Source: Methylomagnum ishizawai (GTDB lineage: Bacteria > Pseudomonadota > Gammaproteobacteria > Methylococcales > Methylococcaceae). Taken from it: 64,000 bases of DNA. The translations under genes were made by a program, and so were the position numbers. Shown here one piece after another: positions 29,326 through 38,529 of this stretch. Within the stretch, counting starts at the first letter, position 1; every line of letters starts with the position of its first letter. The stretch covers positions 2,712,881 to 2,776,880 of the forward strand of contig NZ_FXAM01000001.1 in assembly GCF_900155475.1 (NCBI RefSeq), read 5' to 3'. Below the pieces are notes generated by a model. That model searched no databases. It was not told the origin of the DNA and worked only from the letters and a program-made list of their open reading frames with translations.

Positions 29326-30198
29326 ATGAACCTGGAAGAGGCCACGTTTCGCAGGAATAACGGCATCCGGCTGGTCAAGCGGCTGCCCACCAACCGGGCC
29401 GGGCGGGATTTCGTGGTCGGCGACCTGCACGGCTGCCGCAAGGAACTGGACCGCCTGCTGTTGCTGGTGAAATTCGACCGCGGCGTGGACCGCCTCATCT
29501 CGGTGGGCGATCTGGTGGACCGCGGCCCCTATTCGTTGGATTGCCTGTCGTTGCTGAAAGCGCCCTGGTTCCACGCGGTCATGGGCAACCACGAGCAACT
29601 GATGCTGAATTTCTTCGCGCCCTGGTTGAAGGATGGCTCCTCCGCCGACCCCTACGACGACACCGGCCTGAGCTTCCTGGTCAACGGCGGCAACTGGGCG
29701 TTGCACGAATGCGATTCGCACTGGCGTCCGGTGCAACCCCTGCGCGACCTGTTGGAACTGGTGATCGCCCTGCCGCAAATCCTGGTGGTGGGCGAGGGCG
29801 GCAACCGCTACAACGTGGTCCACGCCGAACTGGTCGCCCCCCACAGCCGCGAGCAGAAACCGGAAGTCTGGTCCGACGCCGATATCGACGCCCTGCCCGA
29901 CTACAGCCCGGTCCAGGCCGACTACCCGGCCCTGCGCTGGTCGCGCCAGTTCATGGGCGCGAACCGCCGCCACCACGGCTTCCCGGCCAAGCTGCCCGAG
30001 CTGTCCCAGACCTTCTGCGGCCATACCGTGGGGCTGGGGGTACGCACGGCGCTGTCCCACGTCTGCCTGGACACCGGGGCTTTCCTGCTCCACCGCCAGG
30101 ACACGCCCAAGGAGAACTACGGACTGACCCTGCTGGACGTGCGGGAAGGCCGCTATATGACCTTGCGGGATTACTATCTGGAAGACGGGGATTTGTAG
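29326..30198 (+). CDS. PP2A-like serine/threonine metallophosphatase
   Basis: 290-aa calcineurin-type phosphoesterase related to PrpA/PrpB. Metal-binding motifs are complete: VVGDLHG, SVGDLVDRG, MGNHEQ, NVVHAEL and FCGHTVG. It may dephosphorylate phosphoproteins or nucleoside polyphosphates; substrate unknown. The ATG at 29326 begins the compact domain; the frame upstream overlaps the divergent methylase gene. Confidence 0.87.
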   Translation: MNLEEATFRRNNGIRLVKRLPTNRAGRDFVVGDLHGCRKELDRLLLLVKFDRGVDRLISVGDLVDRGPYSLDCLSLLKAPWFHAVMGNHEQLMLNFFAPWLKDGSSADPYDDTGLSFLVNGGNWALHECDSHWRPVQPLRDLLELVIALPQILVVGEGGNRYNVVHAELVAPHSREQKPEVWSDADIDALPDYSPVQADYPALRWSRQFMGANRRHHGFPAKLPELSQTFCGHTVGLGVRTALSHVCLDTGAFLLHRQDTPKENYGLTLLDVREGRYMTLRDYYLEDGDL

Positions 30199-30244
30199 CG
30201 CCCGCCACGAGATTTTCGAACCCCACCCCTAGGAGAAACACCCC

Positions 30245-30829
30245 ATGACCGTCCCGACCCCGGCGAGGCCCACGGCCATCGCCATCCTAGCGCTCGCCCT
30301 GCTCTTCTGCGCCCTGCCGGCACGGGCCGCGCAACTCAACGGCGTCACCGGCACCTGGAGCGCCAACCTGAAAACCCATTTCACCATCAAGGGCTACGGC
30401 GGCCACAAGGCGAAGGGGGACGGCAACTGCGTCCTGACCCTGGTGGACAACCTGAACGCGAGCTTCGCCTGCGCGGGCTTCGACACCACCGCCGGCCAAA
30501 CCTACAGCGGCAACCTCAGCGCCCTGGTGCGGCGCGACAAGCTGGGCTGGTCGCTGGACACGCAAGGCCTGGATCAAGCCAAGGCCAACATGACCCAATG
30601 GCTGATCGCCAGGAACCTGAAAAAAGGCCGACAACTCGCCGCCGAGAACGTGGGCTATGAATTCCTGCGCTTCAGCTACAAGCCGATCCGGCTCAAGGCC
30701 AACCTGACCCAACCGGCAAAAGCCAACGCGACGATCAAGGGGCGGGTCACGCAACTGGTCAACGACCGCTATGTCATCAAGCCCTTCACCTACCAGATCG
30801 CCATCAAATACCTGTCCAGGGCGCCCTGA
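30245..30829 (+). CDS. hypothetical secreted protein
   Basis: 194-aa protein preceded by AGGAG and with a clear signal peptide (ILALALLFCALPARAAQ, cleavage about residue 29). The mature part is Lys-rich and beta-like, with two Cys residues in GNCVLTL and ASFACAGF that could pair. No family recognised. It is 46 nt after the phosphatase gene and convergent with the next gene, 5 nt apart. Confidence 0.75.
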   Translation: MTVPTPARPTAIAILALALLFCALPARAAQLNGVTGTWSANLKTHFTIKGYGGHKAKGDGNCVLTLVDNLNASFACAGFDTTAGQTYSGNLSALVRRDKLGWSLDTQGLDQAKANMTQWLIARNLKKGRQLAAENVGYEFLRFSYKPIRLKANLTQPAKANATIKGRVTQLVNDRYVIKPFTYQIAIKYLSRAP

Positions 30830-30834
30830 AGTGC

Positions 30835-31425
30835 TTATTCCTTGACGGCGTAGACCTCACCGCCCCGGTCCAGGAAGAAGGTCTTGCTCTGGGTGACATA
30901 AACGCCCAGCACATTCTTGGAGCGGTATTTGCAGCGCACCTGGTAGCCTTTCTTGGTCTCGACCACCGGGCTCCATTCGATGGCCTCGAACGAGGCCGCA
31001 TCGTACAAGCTGTTCTTGAGATAGCGCTCGACCTGCCGCACCGACCCGTTCCACGGGCTGTTCGCCACCGCGGGACGCTCCGGGGCGGCGGGCTGGGCCT
31101 TGACGGCGGCGGGACCGGTCTTGGGCGGGGTGTCGGGTTTGCGCGGCACCTCGGCGGTTTTCGGCGGGACCGGCTTCTGCGGGCGCGGCTCGGGCCGGGC
31201 GGGCTTGACCTCGGCCTTGGAGTCGCGGGGCGTGGCGGCGGGCATCGCCGCCGGGGTCCGCCGGGTCTCGTGGGGCAGGAACTTGCCCAGGAGCGCGACC
31301 AGGACAACCCCGACGATCAAGGGCGCACAGCCCAATCTCAGCTTGGGCGGCGGGTTGGCGGCGGCGGGCGGCGGCGCGGCGGCCCCCTCGGGCGCGGGCG
31401 GTTTTCTAGGGGTTTTGGACGCCAT
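30835..31425 (-). CDS. hypothetical membrane-anchored protein with Pro-rich linker
   Basis: 196-aa protein: Pro/Ala-rich cytoplasmic N-terminus, one TM segment (about 32-49, APLIVGVVLVALLGKFL), a Pro/Lys/Ala linker (about 55-125) and a conserved-looking C-terminal domain (about 126-196, SVRQVERYLKNSLYDAASFE ...) that resembles small lipoprotein-like domains seen in many proteobacterial hypotheticals. Function unknown. Confidence 0.7.
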   Translation of the reverse strand: MASKTPRKPPAPEGAAAPPPAAANPPPKLRLGCAPLIVGVVLVALLGKFLPHETRRTPAAMPAATPRDSKAEVKPARPEPRPQKPVPPKTAEVPRKPDTPPKTGPAAVKAQPAAPERPAVANSPWNGSVRQVERYLKNSLYDAASFEAIEWSPVVETKKGYQVRCKYRSKNVLGVYVTQSKTFFLDRGGEVYAVKE

Positions 31426-31659
31426 GGCTATGGATCGGCGAGGCTAGGGAAGATGGGCAGAATTCGGGCGGCTATTCTACCAAGCCAGACCGGACTTCCA
31501 GGACCGGCAGCGGCATCCGTCCCGCGCCGGCTCACTTGGGGAAAAATCACCGAAAAAATGGGTAATATTTACGTTTTTGAGTGGCGATACCGGGACTAGA
31601 CTGGCAGTCGGAATTCAGCCAGATAGAGCGCCCGGTCGCACGGGCGGCGAGGAACCCCC

Positions 31660-31863
31660 ATGATTGCCGACATCCTCTACCTCAGTCTCCAAGAAGGCCA
31701 GTCCTACCATCAGGAAAACCCGGCATCGACCCTACAAGACGCCCAAGCGGAGGCCCAGCGCCGCTGGCCCGAAGAACCCTATATCGGGCTCTGCCGGGCA
31801 TTCTTCCTGAGCGGCTGGGTCCAGGCCGGATTCGGGGACGGGGCCGAGCCCGCCGAATCCTGA
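31660..31863 (+). CDS. small hypothetical protein
   Basis: 67-aa ORF with GAGGAA 8 nt upstream of the ATG. No TM helix or known domain; composition is acidic. It lies alone in the gap before the DedA-LssY gene. No family recognised. Confidence 0.45.
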   Translation: MIADILYLSLQEGQSYHQENPASTLQDAQAEAQRRWPEEPYIGLCRAFFLSGWVQAGFGDGAEPAES

Positions 31864-31871
31864 ACCGGGTT

Positions 31872-33767
31872 TCAAGGCGGGATCAAGACGACGCTCCGCC
31901 CCCCCTCCGCCGCGCGGACCACACCCCCATGGCGAGTCCGCAACCCGGTCTCGAACAAGGTCGGCGCGTCGTTTCCGCCGGGCCGCTCCTCCGCGAACCG
32001 CAACAGCCCGAACCAAGCCCGCGCCTCCAGGAAAGCCACGCCCCCCAGCCAGATCGGCACCCCCCGCGCCTCCCAGCCACTAGGCCAGAACCTCGCAATC
32101 AGCCAGCGTCCACCGGACACCGGCTTGACCATCCGCAAGGCATCCGGTTCGGCCTGGTTGAAATGCGGCAGGACCGGCAAGGCGGCAATGTCGGTGTCGG
32201 GATTCAGCACCTCCAGCGCCGTTCCCGATTCCCAGGACCGCGCCACGCGCCAGCCGTCCCGGACCAGGTCGGCCCGGATATCCACCAAGGGCGCGGCCCA
32301 CTGCACAGCTAGGGACTGGTCGGGATGGCCGAAAATCCGCGCCCGGTGGGATGGCAAATCCCGCCAACGCCATGCCAGCCAGTCGGCGGCATCCACTGCC
32401 GTCCAGGCGGCGGGACGGGCGAATTCGGCGAGGGAATGACCATGCCACAAGCCCGCCAAAATCACGGCCAGGACCAGGGCCACCCGCCAAGCAAACCCTG
32501 CGGGCGGCGGCACCGCGCCGCGATGCCGCCGATAGGCCACCCCCAACACCGCCAACCAAGCCGCGCCCAGCGCCAATCCGAACCCCACCGCCAGCGCGTC
32601 CCCGGTCCCGGCGTAGAGCCGGGCGAAGGCCACAGCGGCCACCAGCAAAGCCGCCGCCGAATAGACCGGCCAGTGCCAGCCGGGCCCGACCCGCTCCGCC
32701 AGCAAGACCGCCAGGAAACCATAGGCCACCACGGCATTCAACGCCTCCGCGTCCAACCTGGGCGCCGGGAACAGGGCACGGCAAACCCAACCCAGCCCGA
32801 CCGCGAACCCCAAGCCGACCAGCCAATGCCCGGCGGCGGAGCGGCCTCCCGCGCGCCACAAGATCGCGCCCACGCCCAATCCCAAGGCCGACAAGGCAGG
32901 CACGCCGCCCAAGCCGGCGCAGACGGTCAAGGCATAATCGGCCCAGGGGTTGCGCCACGCCCGCAGGAACACCGGCCACAAGCCGGGTGGCCACCACCAA
33001 CACAGTAAAAAGGCGGTCCCGCCGAGCAGGACCGCCCACAGCGCCAGCCCCGGATAATCGCGGCGGCTGGGATCGACCAGGGGAATGGTCAGGCGGCCCA
33101 GCCAAGGATGGCCGCGGCCGAAATCGAACAAGGCGAGGATCAACCCATGGGCGCGGGGTTGGCAATAGCCGTACAGGCGCTTGGCCAGCCAAGCCGCCGA
33201 CCATAGCGCCGCCAGCAGGACGAGGGCCAGGGCGACGAGGCGCTCGGTAATCCGCGCCGCCAATTCCATGGATGCCCCGAAGGCCATTCCCGGCAGGAGA
33301 TAGGCCGGTGCCCACAACAGGGCCGAAACGATGTTGACGGTCAGGAAGTGCCGCCCCGGCATGTCCATCATGCCCGCCACCAAGGGGATCACCGCCCGGA
33401 CCGGCCCCACGAAACGCCCGAACAGCACGCCGCTGCCGCCATGGCGGCGGAAGAACGCCATGCCGCGCTCGACCATGCCGGGATAGCGGGAAAACGGCCA
33501 TACCGACAGCAACCGTCCGCGATAATGCCGCCCCAGCCAGAAACTCAGCCCATCGCCAACGATGGCCCCGGCCACCGCGTAGGCACAGACCGGCCCGAAC
33601 CCCAGGGCACCCGCCCCGATCAAAGCGCCCGCCGCGAACATCATCGCCACGCCCGGCACCAACAACCCGACCACGGCCAGCGACTCGGCCAGCGCGGTCA
33701 GGAAGACCACGAACCCGGCGAGTTGGGGATGCTGGACGATCCAGCCGTAGAGTTCGGAGAGGTTCAA
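31872..33767 (-). CDS. DedA-PAP2-LssY_C three-domain membrane protein
   Basis: 631-aa polytopic membrane protein. Domains: DedA/SNARE-associated (about 25-190, with [19 protein letters not shown]), a PAP2-like helical region (about 250-420) and a soluble LssY_C domain (about 460-600, [14 protein letters not shown] and LPVLPHFNQ). The PAP2 part has lost its catalytic PSGH segment and the later His/Asp. The only start fitting the reading frame is TTG at 33767, overlapping the hemL stop as TTGA. DedA proteins act in lipid-carrier (undecaprenyl phosphate) recycling, which would suit the neighbouring polysaccharide genes. Confidence 0.75.
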   Translation of the reverse strand: MNLSELYGWIVQHPQLAGFVVFLTALAESLAVVGLLVPGVAMMFAAGALIGAGALGFGPVCAYAVAGAIVGDGLSFWLGRHYRGRLLSVWPFSRYPGMVERGMAFFRRHGGSGVLFGRFVGPVRAVIPLVAGMMDMPGRHFLTVNIVSALLWAPAYLLPGMAFGASMELAARITERLVALALVLLAALWSAAWLAKRLYGYCQPRAHGLILALFDFGRGHPWLGRLTIPLVDPSRRDYPGLALWAVLLGGTAFLLCWWWPPGLWPVFLRAWRNPWADYALTVCAGLGGVPALSALGLGVGAILWRAGGRSAAGHWLVGLGFAVGLGWVCRALFPAPRLDAEALNAVVAYGFLAVLLAERVGPGWHWPVYSAAALLVAAVAFARLYAGTGDALAVGFGLALGAAWLAVLGVAYRRHRGAVPPPAGFAWRVALVLAVILAGLWHGHSLAEFARPAAWTAVDAADWLAWRWRDLPSHRARIFGHPDQSLAVQWAAPLVDIRADLVRDGWRVARSWESGTALEVLNPDTDIAALPVLPHFNQAEPDALRMVKPVSGGRWLIARFWPSGWEARGVPIWLGGVAFLEARAWFGLLRFAEERPGGNDAPTLFETGLRTRHGGVVRAAEGGRSVVLIPP

Positions 33768-35041
33768 AGCGTGGCGAACACCTGTTCGGCGGCGTCGAGG
33801 GTGGCCTGGATGACGGCGGCGTCGTGGGCGGCGGACACGAAACCGGCCTCGAAGGCGGAAGGCGCGAGATAAACGCCCCGCTCCAACATGGCATGGAAGA
33901 AGCGGTTGAAGCGCGGCTGGTCGCAGGCCATCACCCCGGCGAAGCTGGACACGCTGCCCGCCCCGGTGAAGAACAGGCCGAACATGCCGCCGACCGCCTG
34001 GGCGGCGAAGGGGACGCCCGCCCGCTCCGCCCGCGCCAGCAAGCCATCGGTCAGGCTCCGGGTGCTGGCGGCCAAATCCTCGAAAAAGCCGGGCCGCGCC
34101 AGCAAGCGCAAGGTGGCGAGCCCCGCCGCCATCGCCACCGGGTTGCCGGACAAGGTGCCCGCCTGATAGACCGGACCCAAGGGGGCCAGATGTTCCATGA
34201 TCTCGCGCCGCCCGCCGAAAGCGCCAACCGGCATCCCGCCGCCGATCACCTTGCCCAACGTGGTCAGATCGGGGCGGACGCCGTACAGCGCCTGCGCCCC
34301 GCCCAAGGCCACCCGGAAGCCGGTCATCACCTCGTCGAAGATCAACACCGCGCCGTGGGCGTCGCACACCTCACGTAGGGTTTCCAGGAAACCCGGCAGC
34401 GGCGGCACGCAATTCATATTGCCCGCCACCGGCTCGACGATGACGCAGGCGATTTCGGAGCCACAGCGGGCGAACGCCTCCCGCACGGCCCCGGCGTCGT
34501 TATAGGCCAGGGTCAGCGTGTATTCGGCCAGGGCGGCGGGCACGCCCGGCGAACTCGGCACGCCCAGGGTCAAGGCACCGGAACCGGCCTTGACCAGCAG
34601 CGAATCCGAATGCCCGTGGTAACAGCCCTCGAACTTGACGATCTGGTCGCGCCCGGTGAAACCCCGCGCCAAGCGGATGGCGCTCATGGTGGCCTCGGTG
34701 CCAGAACTCACCATCCGCACCATGTCCATGGATGGCACCAGGGCGCACAGGGTTTCCGCCATCTCGGTCTCGCTGGCCGTGGGCGCTCCATAGCTCAAAC
34801 CCCGGTCCACCGCCGCGTGGACCGCCGCGAGGACTTCCGAGTGGGCATGGCCCAACACCATCGGTCCCCAGGAGCCGACGTAGTCGATATAGCGCCGCTC
34901 GTCCGCGCCATAAAGATACGGTCCCCCGGCGCGTTCGATGAAAACCGGGGTGCCGCCGACGCTCTTGAAAGCGCGGACGGGGGAATTGACGCCGCCGGGG
35001 ATGTGGGTCCGGGCGGCCGCGAAGAGATCGTTATCGTTCAT
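33764..35041 (-). CDS. hemL: glutamate-1-semialdehyde 2,1-aminomutase
   Basis: Converts glutamate-1-semialdehyde to 5-aminolevulinate for haem synthesis. The 425-aa PLP enzyme has [17 protein letters not shown], the [12 protein letters not shown] aspartate and the lysine in [18 protein letters not shown]. Full length and apparently intact. It follows the PLP decarboxylase gene by 20 nt and overlaps the DedA-LssY start by 4 nt, placing a haem gene inside the exosortase-associated minus-strand operon. Confidence 0.95.
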   Translation of the reverse strand: MNDNDLFAAARTHIPGGVNSPVRAFKSVGGTPVFIERAGGPYLYGADERRYIDYVGSWGPMVLGHAHSEVLAAVHAAVDRGLSYGAPTASETEMAETLCALVPSMDMVRMVSSGTEATMSAIRLARGFTGRDQIVKFEGCYHGHSDSLLVKAGSGALTLGVPSSPGVPAALAEYTLTLAYNDAGAVREAFARCGSEIACVIVEPVAGNMNCVPPLPGFLETLREVCDAHGAVLIFDEVMTGFRVALGGAQALYGVRPDLTTLGKVIGGGMPVGAFGGRREIMEHLAPLGPVYQAGTLSGNPVAMAAGLATLRLLARPGFFEDLAASTRSLTDGLLARAERAGVPFAAQAVGGMFGLFFTGAGSVSSFAGVMACDQPRFNRFFHAMLERGVYLAPSAFEAGFVSAAHDAAVIQATLDAAEQVFATL

Positions 35042-35061
35042 ATTGAAGTGAAAAAAAGAAA

Positions 35062-36294
35062 TTAGACCAAGACTTCGAGGGCCGGAGGATGACCCAGGAA
35101 CGCCATGGGACTGGAGGTAAGACCATAGGCGCCGGATTGGAGGATGACCACCAAATCGCCGACCTCGGCATGGCCCAGCGGCATCCTATCCGCCAATAGA
35201 TCCAGCGGGGTGCAAAGCGGCCCGACCACCGAGGCCGTTCCCATGGCCACGGCGGCGACCCGGTTGCCGACCAGGACCGGATAGTTCTTGCGGATCACCT
35301 GGCCGAAATTGCCGGAAGCCGACAGGTGATGGTGCAAACCGCCATCGACCACCAGGAACACCTGGCCCCGCGATTCCTTGCGGTCCAACACCCGCGCGAC
35401 ATACACCCCGGCCTCGCCCACCAGATAGCGTCCCAGTTCGATCACGAACTCGGCCTCCGGGAAATCGCGGCGGGCGGCGGGCATCAAACCGGCCAGATGC
35501 CCTCCCACCGCCCCCAAATCCAGCGGTCTTTCCCCTGGGAAATAGGGAATCCCGAAACCGCCGCCCAGATTCAGCAAACGGACCGGGCCGGGAGCGTTGG
35601 CCGCGAGCCGCCGCGCCAATTCGAAGGTGTTGCGCTGGGCTTCCATGATCGACTCGGCCTTGAGATTCTGCGAACCCGAGAAAATATGGAACCCATGGAA
35701 ATCGACCGGAAGCCCAGCCATGCGGGCCAGCAGTTCCGGCACCCGCTCGACGTCCACGCCGAATGGTTTGGGACCGCCGCCCATTTTCATGCCGGAGGAT
35801 TTCAGCTCGAAATCGGGATTCACCCGCACCGCGATCTTGGGACGCAGGCCCAGTTCCCGCCCGGCCCGCGCCAGGATATCCAGTTCGCGCCCGGATTCCA
35901 GGTTGATGACGATGCCGGCGGCGGTGGCCTGCCATAGTTCGCGCTCGGTCTTGCCGGGACCGGCGAAACTGATTTTCTCCGGTACCATCGGCGTATCCAA
36001 CGCGGTTTTCATTTCGCCCGCCGAGGCCACGTCGAAGCCATCGACCAAGCCGGCCAGATGTTGGACCACGGCGGGCATCGGATTGGCCTTGATGGCGTAG
36101 TGCAGATGGATATCAACGGGCAAAGCGGCCCGTAACTCGCTCACCCGCTGGGTGATCAGCCTGCGGTCGTAGGCATAGAAAGGCGTATAGCCGACGCGCT
36201 CGACCAAGCGGGACAAAGGGGTTCCGCCTAGGGTCAAGCAATTGTCCCGTACCGGGAACAAAATGGGATGGGTATGCCGGACGGCTTCGTTCAT
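35062..36294 (-). CDS. PLP-dependent decarboxylase, exosortase A system-associated
   Basis: 410-aa alanine-racemase-fold (type III) PLP decarboxylase of the ornithine/diaminopimelate decarboxylase family; it matches the exosortase-A-associated subgroup (TIGR03099) by length and context. PLP lysine in [12 protein letters not shown]; glycine-rich phosphate site [12 protein letters not shown]; substrate loop with Cys in [10 protein letters not shown]. Its ATG overlaps the ligase stop by 4 nt. The true substrate is unknown; an amino acid activated by the ligase or carrier protein is plausible. Confidence 0.88.
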   Translation of the reverse strand: MNEAVRHTHPILFPVRDNCLTLGGTPLSRLVERVGYTPFYAYDRRLITQRVSELRAALPVDIHLHYAIKANPMPAVVQHLAGLVDGFDVASAGEMKTALDTPMVPEKISFAGPGKTERELWQATAAGIVINLESGRELDILARAGRELGLRPKIAVRVNPDFELKSSGMKMGGGPKPFGVDVERVPELLARMAGLPVDFHGFHIFSGSQNLKAESIMEAQRNTFELARRLAANAPGPVRLLNLGGGFGIPYFPGERPLDLGAVGGHLAGLMPAARRDFPEAEFVIELGRYLVGEAGVYVARVLDRKESRGQVFLVVDGGLHHHLSASGNFGQVIRKNYPVLVGNRVAAVAMGTASVVGPLCTPLDLLADRMPLGHAEVGDLVVILQSGAYGLTSSPMAFLGHPPALEVLV

Positions 36295-37877
36295 GACGCC
36301 GCCTCCTCGAACATACCGCCCAGTTCGGTGGCGAGGCGCTTGCGGTCGATCTTCCCGTTGGGATTGCGCGGCAAGGGTTCCGTCCTGGCGACGATCCTGG
36401 CCGGCACCATGAAGGCGGGCAGTTGGCGCTTGCACGCCTCCAACACCCTGCCGCTGGCCGCGTCCCCGTTATCCACGGCGAAAGTCACCAGCACGACGGC
36501 CTGTCCCAGCACGGGATGGGTGACACCCACCGCGGCGGTTTCCGTCACCGCCCCGGCGGAATAGGCGACCTCCTCGATCTCGGTCGGGCTGATGCGGTAG
36601 CCCGAGGTCTTGATCATCTCGTCGCGGCGGCCGATGAAATACAGGTAGCCCTCTTCGTCCTTGCGCACCGTATCGCCCGACCACACCGCCATTTCCGGCA
36701 AAGGGAGTCCCGGCAATTGCCCCGGCGCGGGCTTGTAGCGCTCGGCGGTCTTCTCGGGATCGTTCCAATAGCCCAGCGCCACATGTATGCCGCGATGGAC
36801 CAGTTCCCCAGGCTCGCCCGGCGCGCACGGCGTGCCGTCCTCCCGCACCACCATGATTTCGGCATTGGGAATCGCCTTGCCCATGGAATCGGGACGCCGG
36901 TCCACCTCCTCGGGCGGCAGGTAGGTGGAACGGAAAGCCTCGGTCAGGCCGTACATCAGATAGGGCTTGGTCTTCGGCAGTTTGCCCCTAAGCGCGTCCA
37001 GGGTCGGCTTGGGCATATGCCCGCCGGAGTTCGTGATATAACGCAGGTGTTGGTCGGTGCCTTCGGGCCAGTCCAATTGCGCCAATTGCACCCACAGCGG
37101 CGGTACTGCTGCCAAGCCTGTGATGCGTTCGCGCACGACCATGCGTATCACATCGCGCGGCAGGAGGTAGTTCATCAGCACCGCGCAAGCACCGACGCGG
37201 AAGGCCGTGGTCAGTTGCGACAGCCCATAATCGAACGAGAGCGGCAAAACCGCCAAGATACGGTCCTCCGCCGTATTTTCGAGATACTCGGCGACGCTGT
37301 CGGCCCCGGCGACCAGATTGCGGTGCGACAACACCACACCCTTGGGCCGACCGGTACTGCCCGAGGTGTAGAGGATCGCGGCCATGTCCTGGTCGATCAC
37401 CCGGTGGGCCGGACGCGCCACGGCACCTAGCCGCTCGGACCAATTCACCATACGCAGCCCCGCGATTTCGGGCACGGGCCGCCCCCCTATCAGAACGATG
37501 GCACGCAAGTCGCGGCATTTGGATACTGTGTCCGCGATCAAATCCCATCTTTCAGGCGAAGTGACCAGGATTCTGGCGCAGCAATCCGACAGGATATGGC
37601 CGACCTGCTCGGGTTTCAGCAGTGGATTCACCGGGACGAAAACACCGCCCGCCGCCGCCGCACCGAACATAGCGACCACTGTTTCAAGACGCTTTTCGAG
37701 GTAGATCGCCACCCTGTCGGCACGCTCCAACCCCAATCCAAGCATCAAGTTGGCGGAAACTTCGATTTCTTTGCGTAAATCCGCAAAGCTGCACTCTCGT
37801 CCGCCATCCCGGAGCGCCACGGCTCCAGGGTTCGCGAGCGCCGCAGCGCTCGCCAAATCGTGGATTAAATTTGTCAT
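36291..37877 (-). CDS. acyl-CoA/acyl-carrier ligase, exosortase A system-associated
   Basis: 528-aa AMP-forming ligase (ANL superfamily) of the TIGR03098 type. Core motif ILYTSGSTGRPKGVVLSHRN binds ATP; YGLTEAFRSTY and the SGDTVRKDEEGYLYFIGRRDEMIK hinge region follow, and PRNPNGKIDRKRL carries the catalytic C-terminal Lys. It likely adenylates a carboxylic or amino acid and loads it on CoA or on the divergent carrier protein. First gene of the minus-strand operon. Confidence 0.9.
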   Translation of the reverse strand: MTNLIHDLASAAALANPGAVALRDGGRECSFADLRKEIEVSANLMLGLGLERADRVAIYLEKRLETVVAMFGAAAAGGVFVPVNPLLKPEQVGHILSDCCARILVTSPERWDLIADTVSKCRDLRAIVLIGGRPVPEIAGLRMVNWSERLGAVARPAHRVIDQDMAAILYTSGSTGRPKGVVLSHRNLVAGADSVAEYLENTAEDRILAVLPLSFDYGLSQLTTAFRVGACAVLMNYLLPRDVIRMVVRERITGLAAVPPLWVQLAQLDWPEGTDQHLRYITNSGGHMPKPTLDALRGKLPKTKPYLMYGLTEAFRSTYLPPEEVDRRPDSMGKAIPNAEIMVVREDGTPCAPGEPGELVHRGIHVALGYWNDPEKTAERYKPAPGQLPGLPLPEMAVWSGDTVRKDEEGYLYFIGRRDEMIKTSGYRISPTEIEEVAYSAGAVTETAAVGVTHPVLGQAVVLVTFAVDNGDAASGRVLEACKRQLPAFMVPARIVARTEPLPRNPNGKIDRKRLATELGGMFEEAAS

Positions 37878-38219
37878 TGGCTACTCATCACTAATCAACT
37901 TGAGTGGACATAACGAAAGGGCGCTTTTTTAATCGCTAACGATTCCCCTTGCCCCTCGCGTCACCCTCATCAACAATCAACGCTTGCACGCTTTCTACCG
38001 TAACGGCCTCCTCCGCAAAAACGATTGAGCAACTAAAGCCACCTTCTCTTTCCAGCCTCCCCTCGTCTATGGGATTTGTTGTATGCTAGCATATTATCAT
38101 AGCGCGTCAGCCACGCCACGGCGGTGTCATGGCCCCCTGCGAGCGGGTGTTCAATACCCACCACCCTCTTACCCCGTCGACTAGCCACAGTTACCCCCCA
38201 TAATAACGGAATCCCTCCC
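37878..38219. promoter_or_regulatory. divergent regulatory region of the exosortase-associated operons
   Basis: 342 nt, markedly AT-richer than its neighbours, between the two divergent operons. It holds the palindrome ATGCTAGCAT (38083-38092) inside an AT-rich run ending TATTATCAT, and a small inverted repeat AATCG-CTAA-CGATT (37931-37944). These are candidate operator/promoter elements; I could not fix a -35/-10 pair. An ORF at 38033-38239 on the minus strand is judged spurious. Confidence 0.5.
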
Positions 38220-38465
38220 GTGCTCGAACAGAAAATCATTAGAATACTCGGTCATGTACTGCAACTCGGTGATCGCGGTATAAACTTCAACAATTCCACA
38301 TTGTTATTATGTCATGTGCCGGAGTTCGATTCGATGGCCGTGGTCTCCGTGCTAACCGCCATCGAAGAAGAATTTGGAATCATCGTGGACGACGACGAAA
38401 TCAGCGCCTCGGTTTTCGAAACGGTCGGTTCATTGGTTTCTTTCGTGGAATCGAAACTAGCATAA
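38220..38465 (+). CDS. acyl carrier protein (first)
   Basis: 81-aa carrier protein starting at GTG 38220 (VLEQKIIRILGHVL). The phosphopantetheine serine is in PEFDSMAVVSVLTAIEEEF, about residue 39, and the following acidic helix is typical of ACPs. It opens the plus-strand operon, facing the ligase gene, which suggests that it is the ligase's acceptor. The start further upstream was rejected because it runs into the regulatory region. Confidence 0.85.
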   Translation: MLEQKIIRILGHVLQLGDRGINFNNSTLLLCHVPEFDSMAVVSVLTAIEEEFGIIVDDDEISASVFETVGSLVSFVESKLA

Positions 38466-38529
38466 ACTTTAAATCCACCCGTTTTCACCCGACGCCAAGT
38501 CAAGTATTCCAAACGCTATTTCCCCCATT

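Noticed and set aside
33768..34367. N-terminal 200-residue extension of the DedA-LssY frame
   Set aside because: It lies within hemL in another frame and has no membrane-protein character; a TTG overlapping the hemL stop is a better start.
38033..38239. 68-aa minus-strand ORF in the divergent regulatory region
   Set aside because: No ribosome-binding site, no family resemblance, overlaps the carrier-protein start and the likely promoters.
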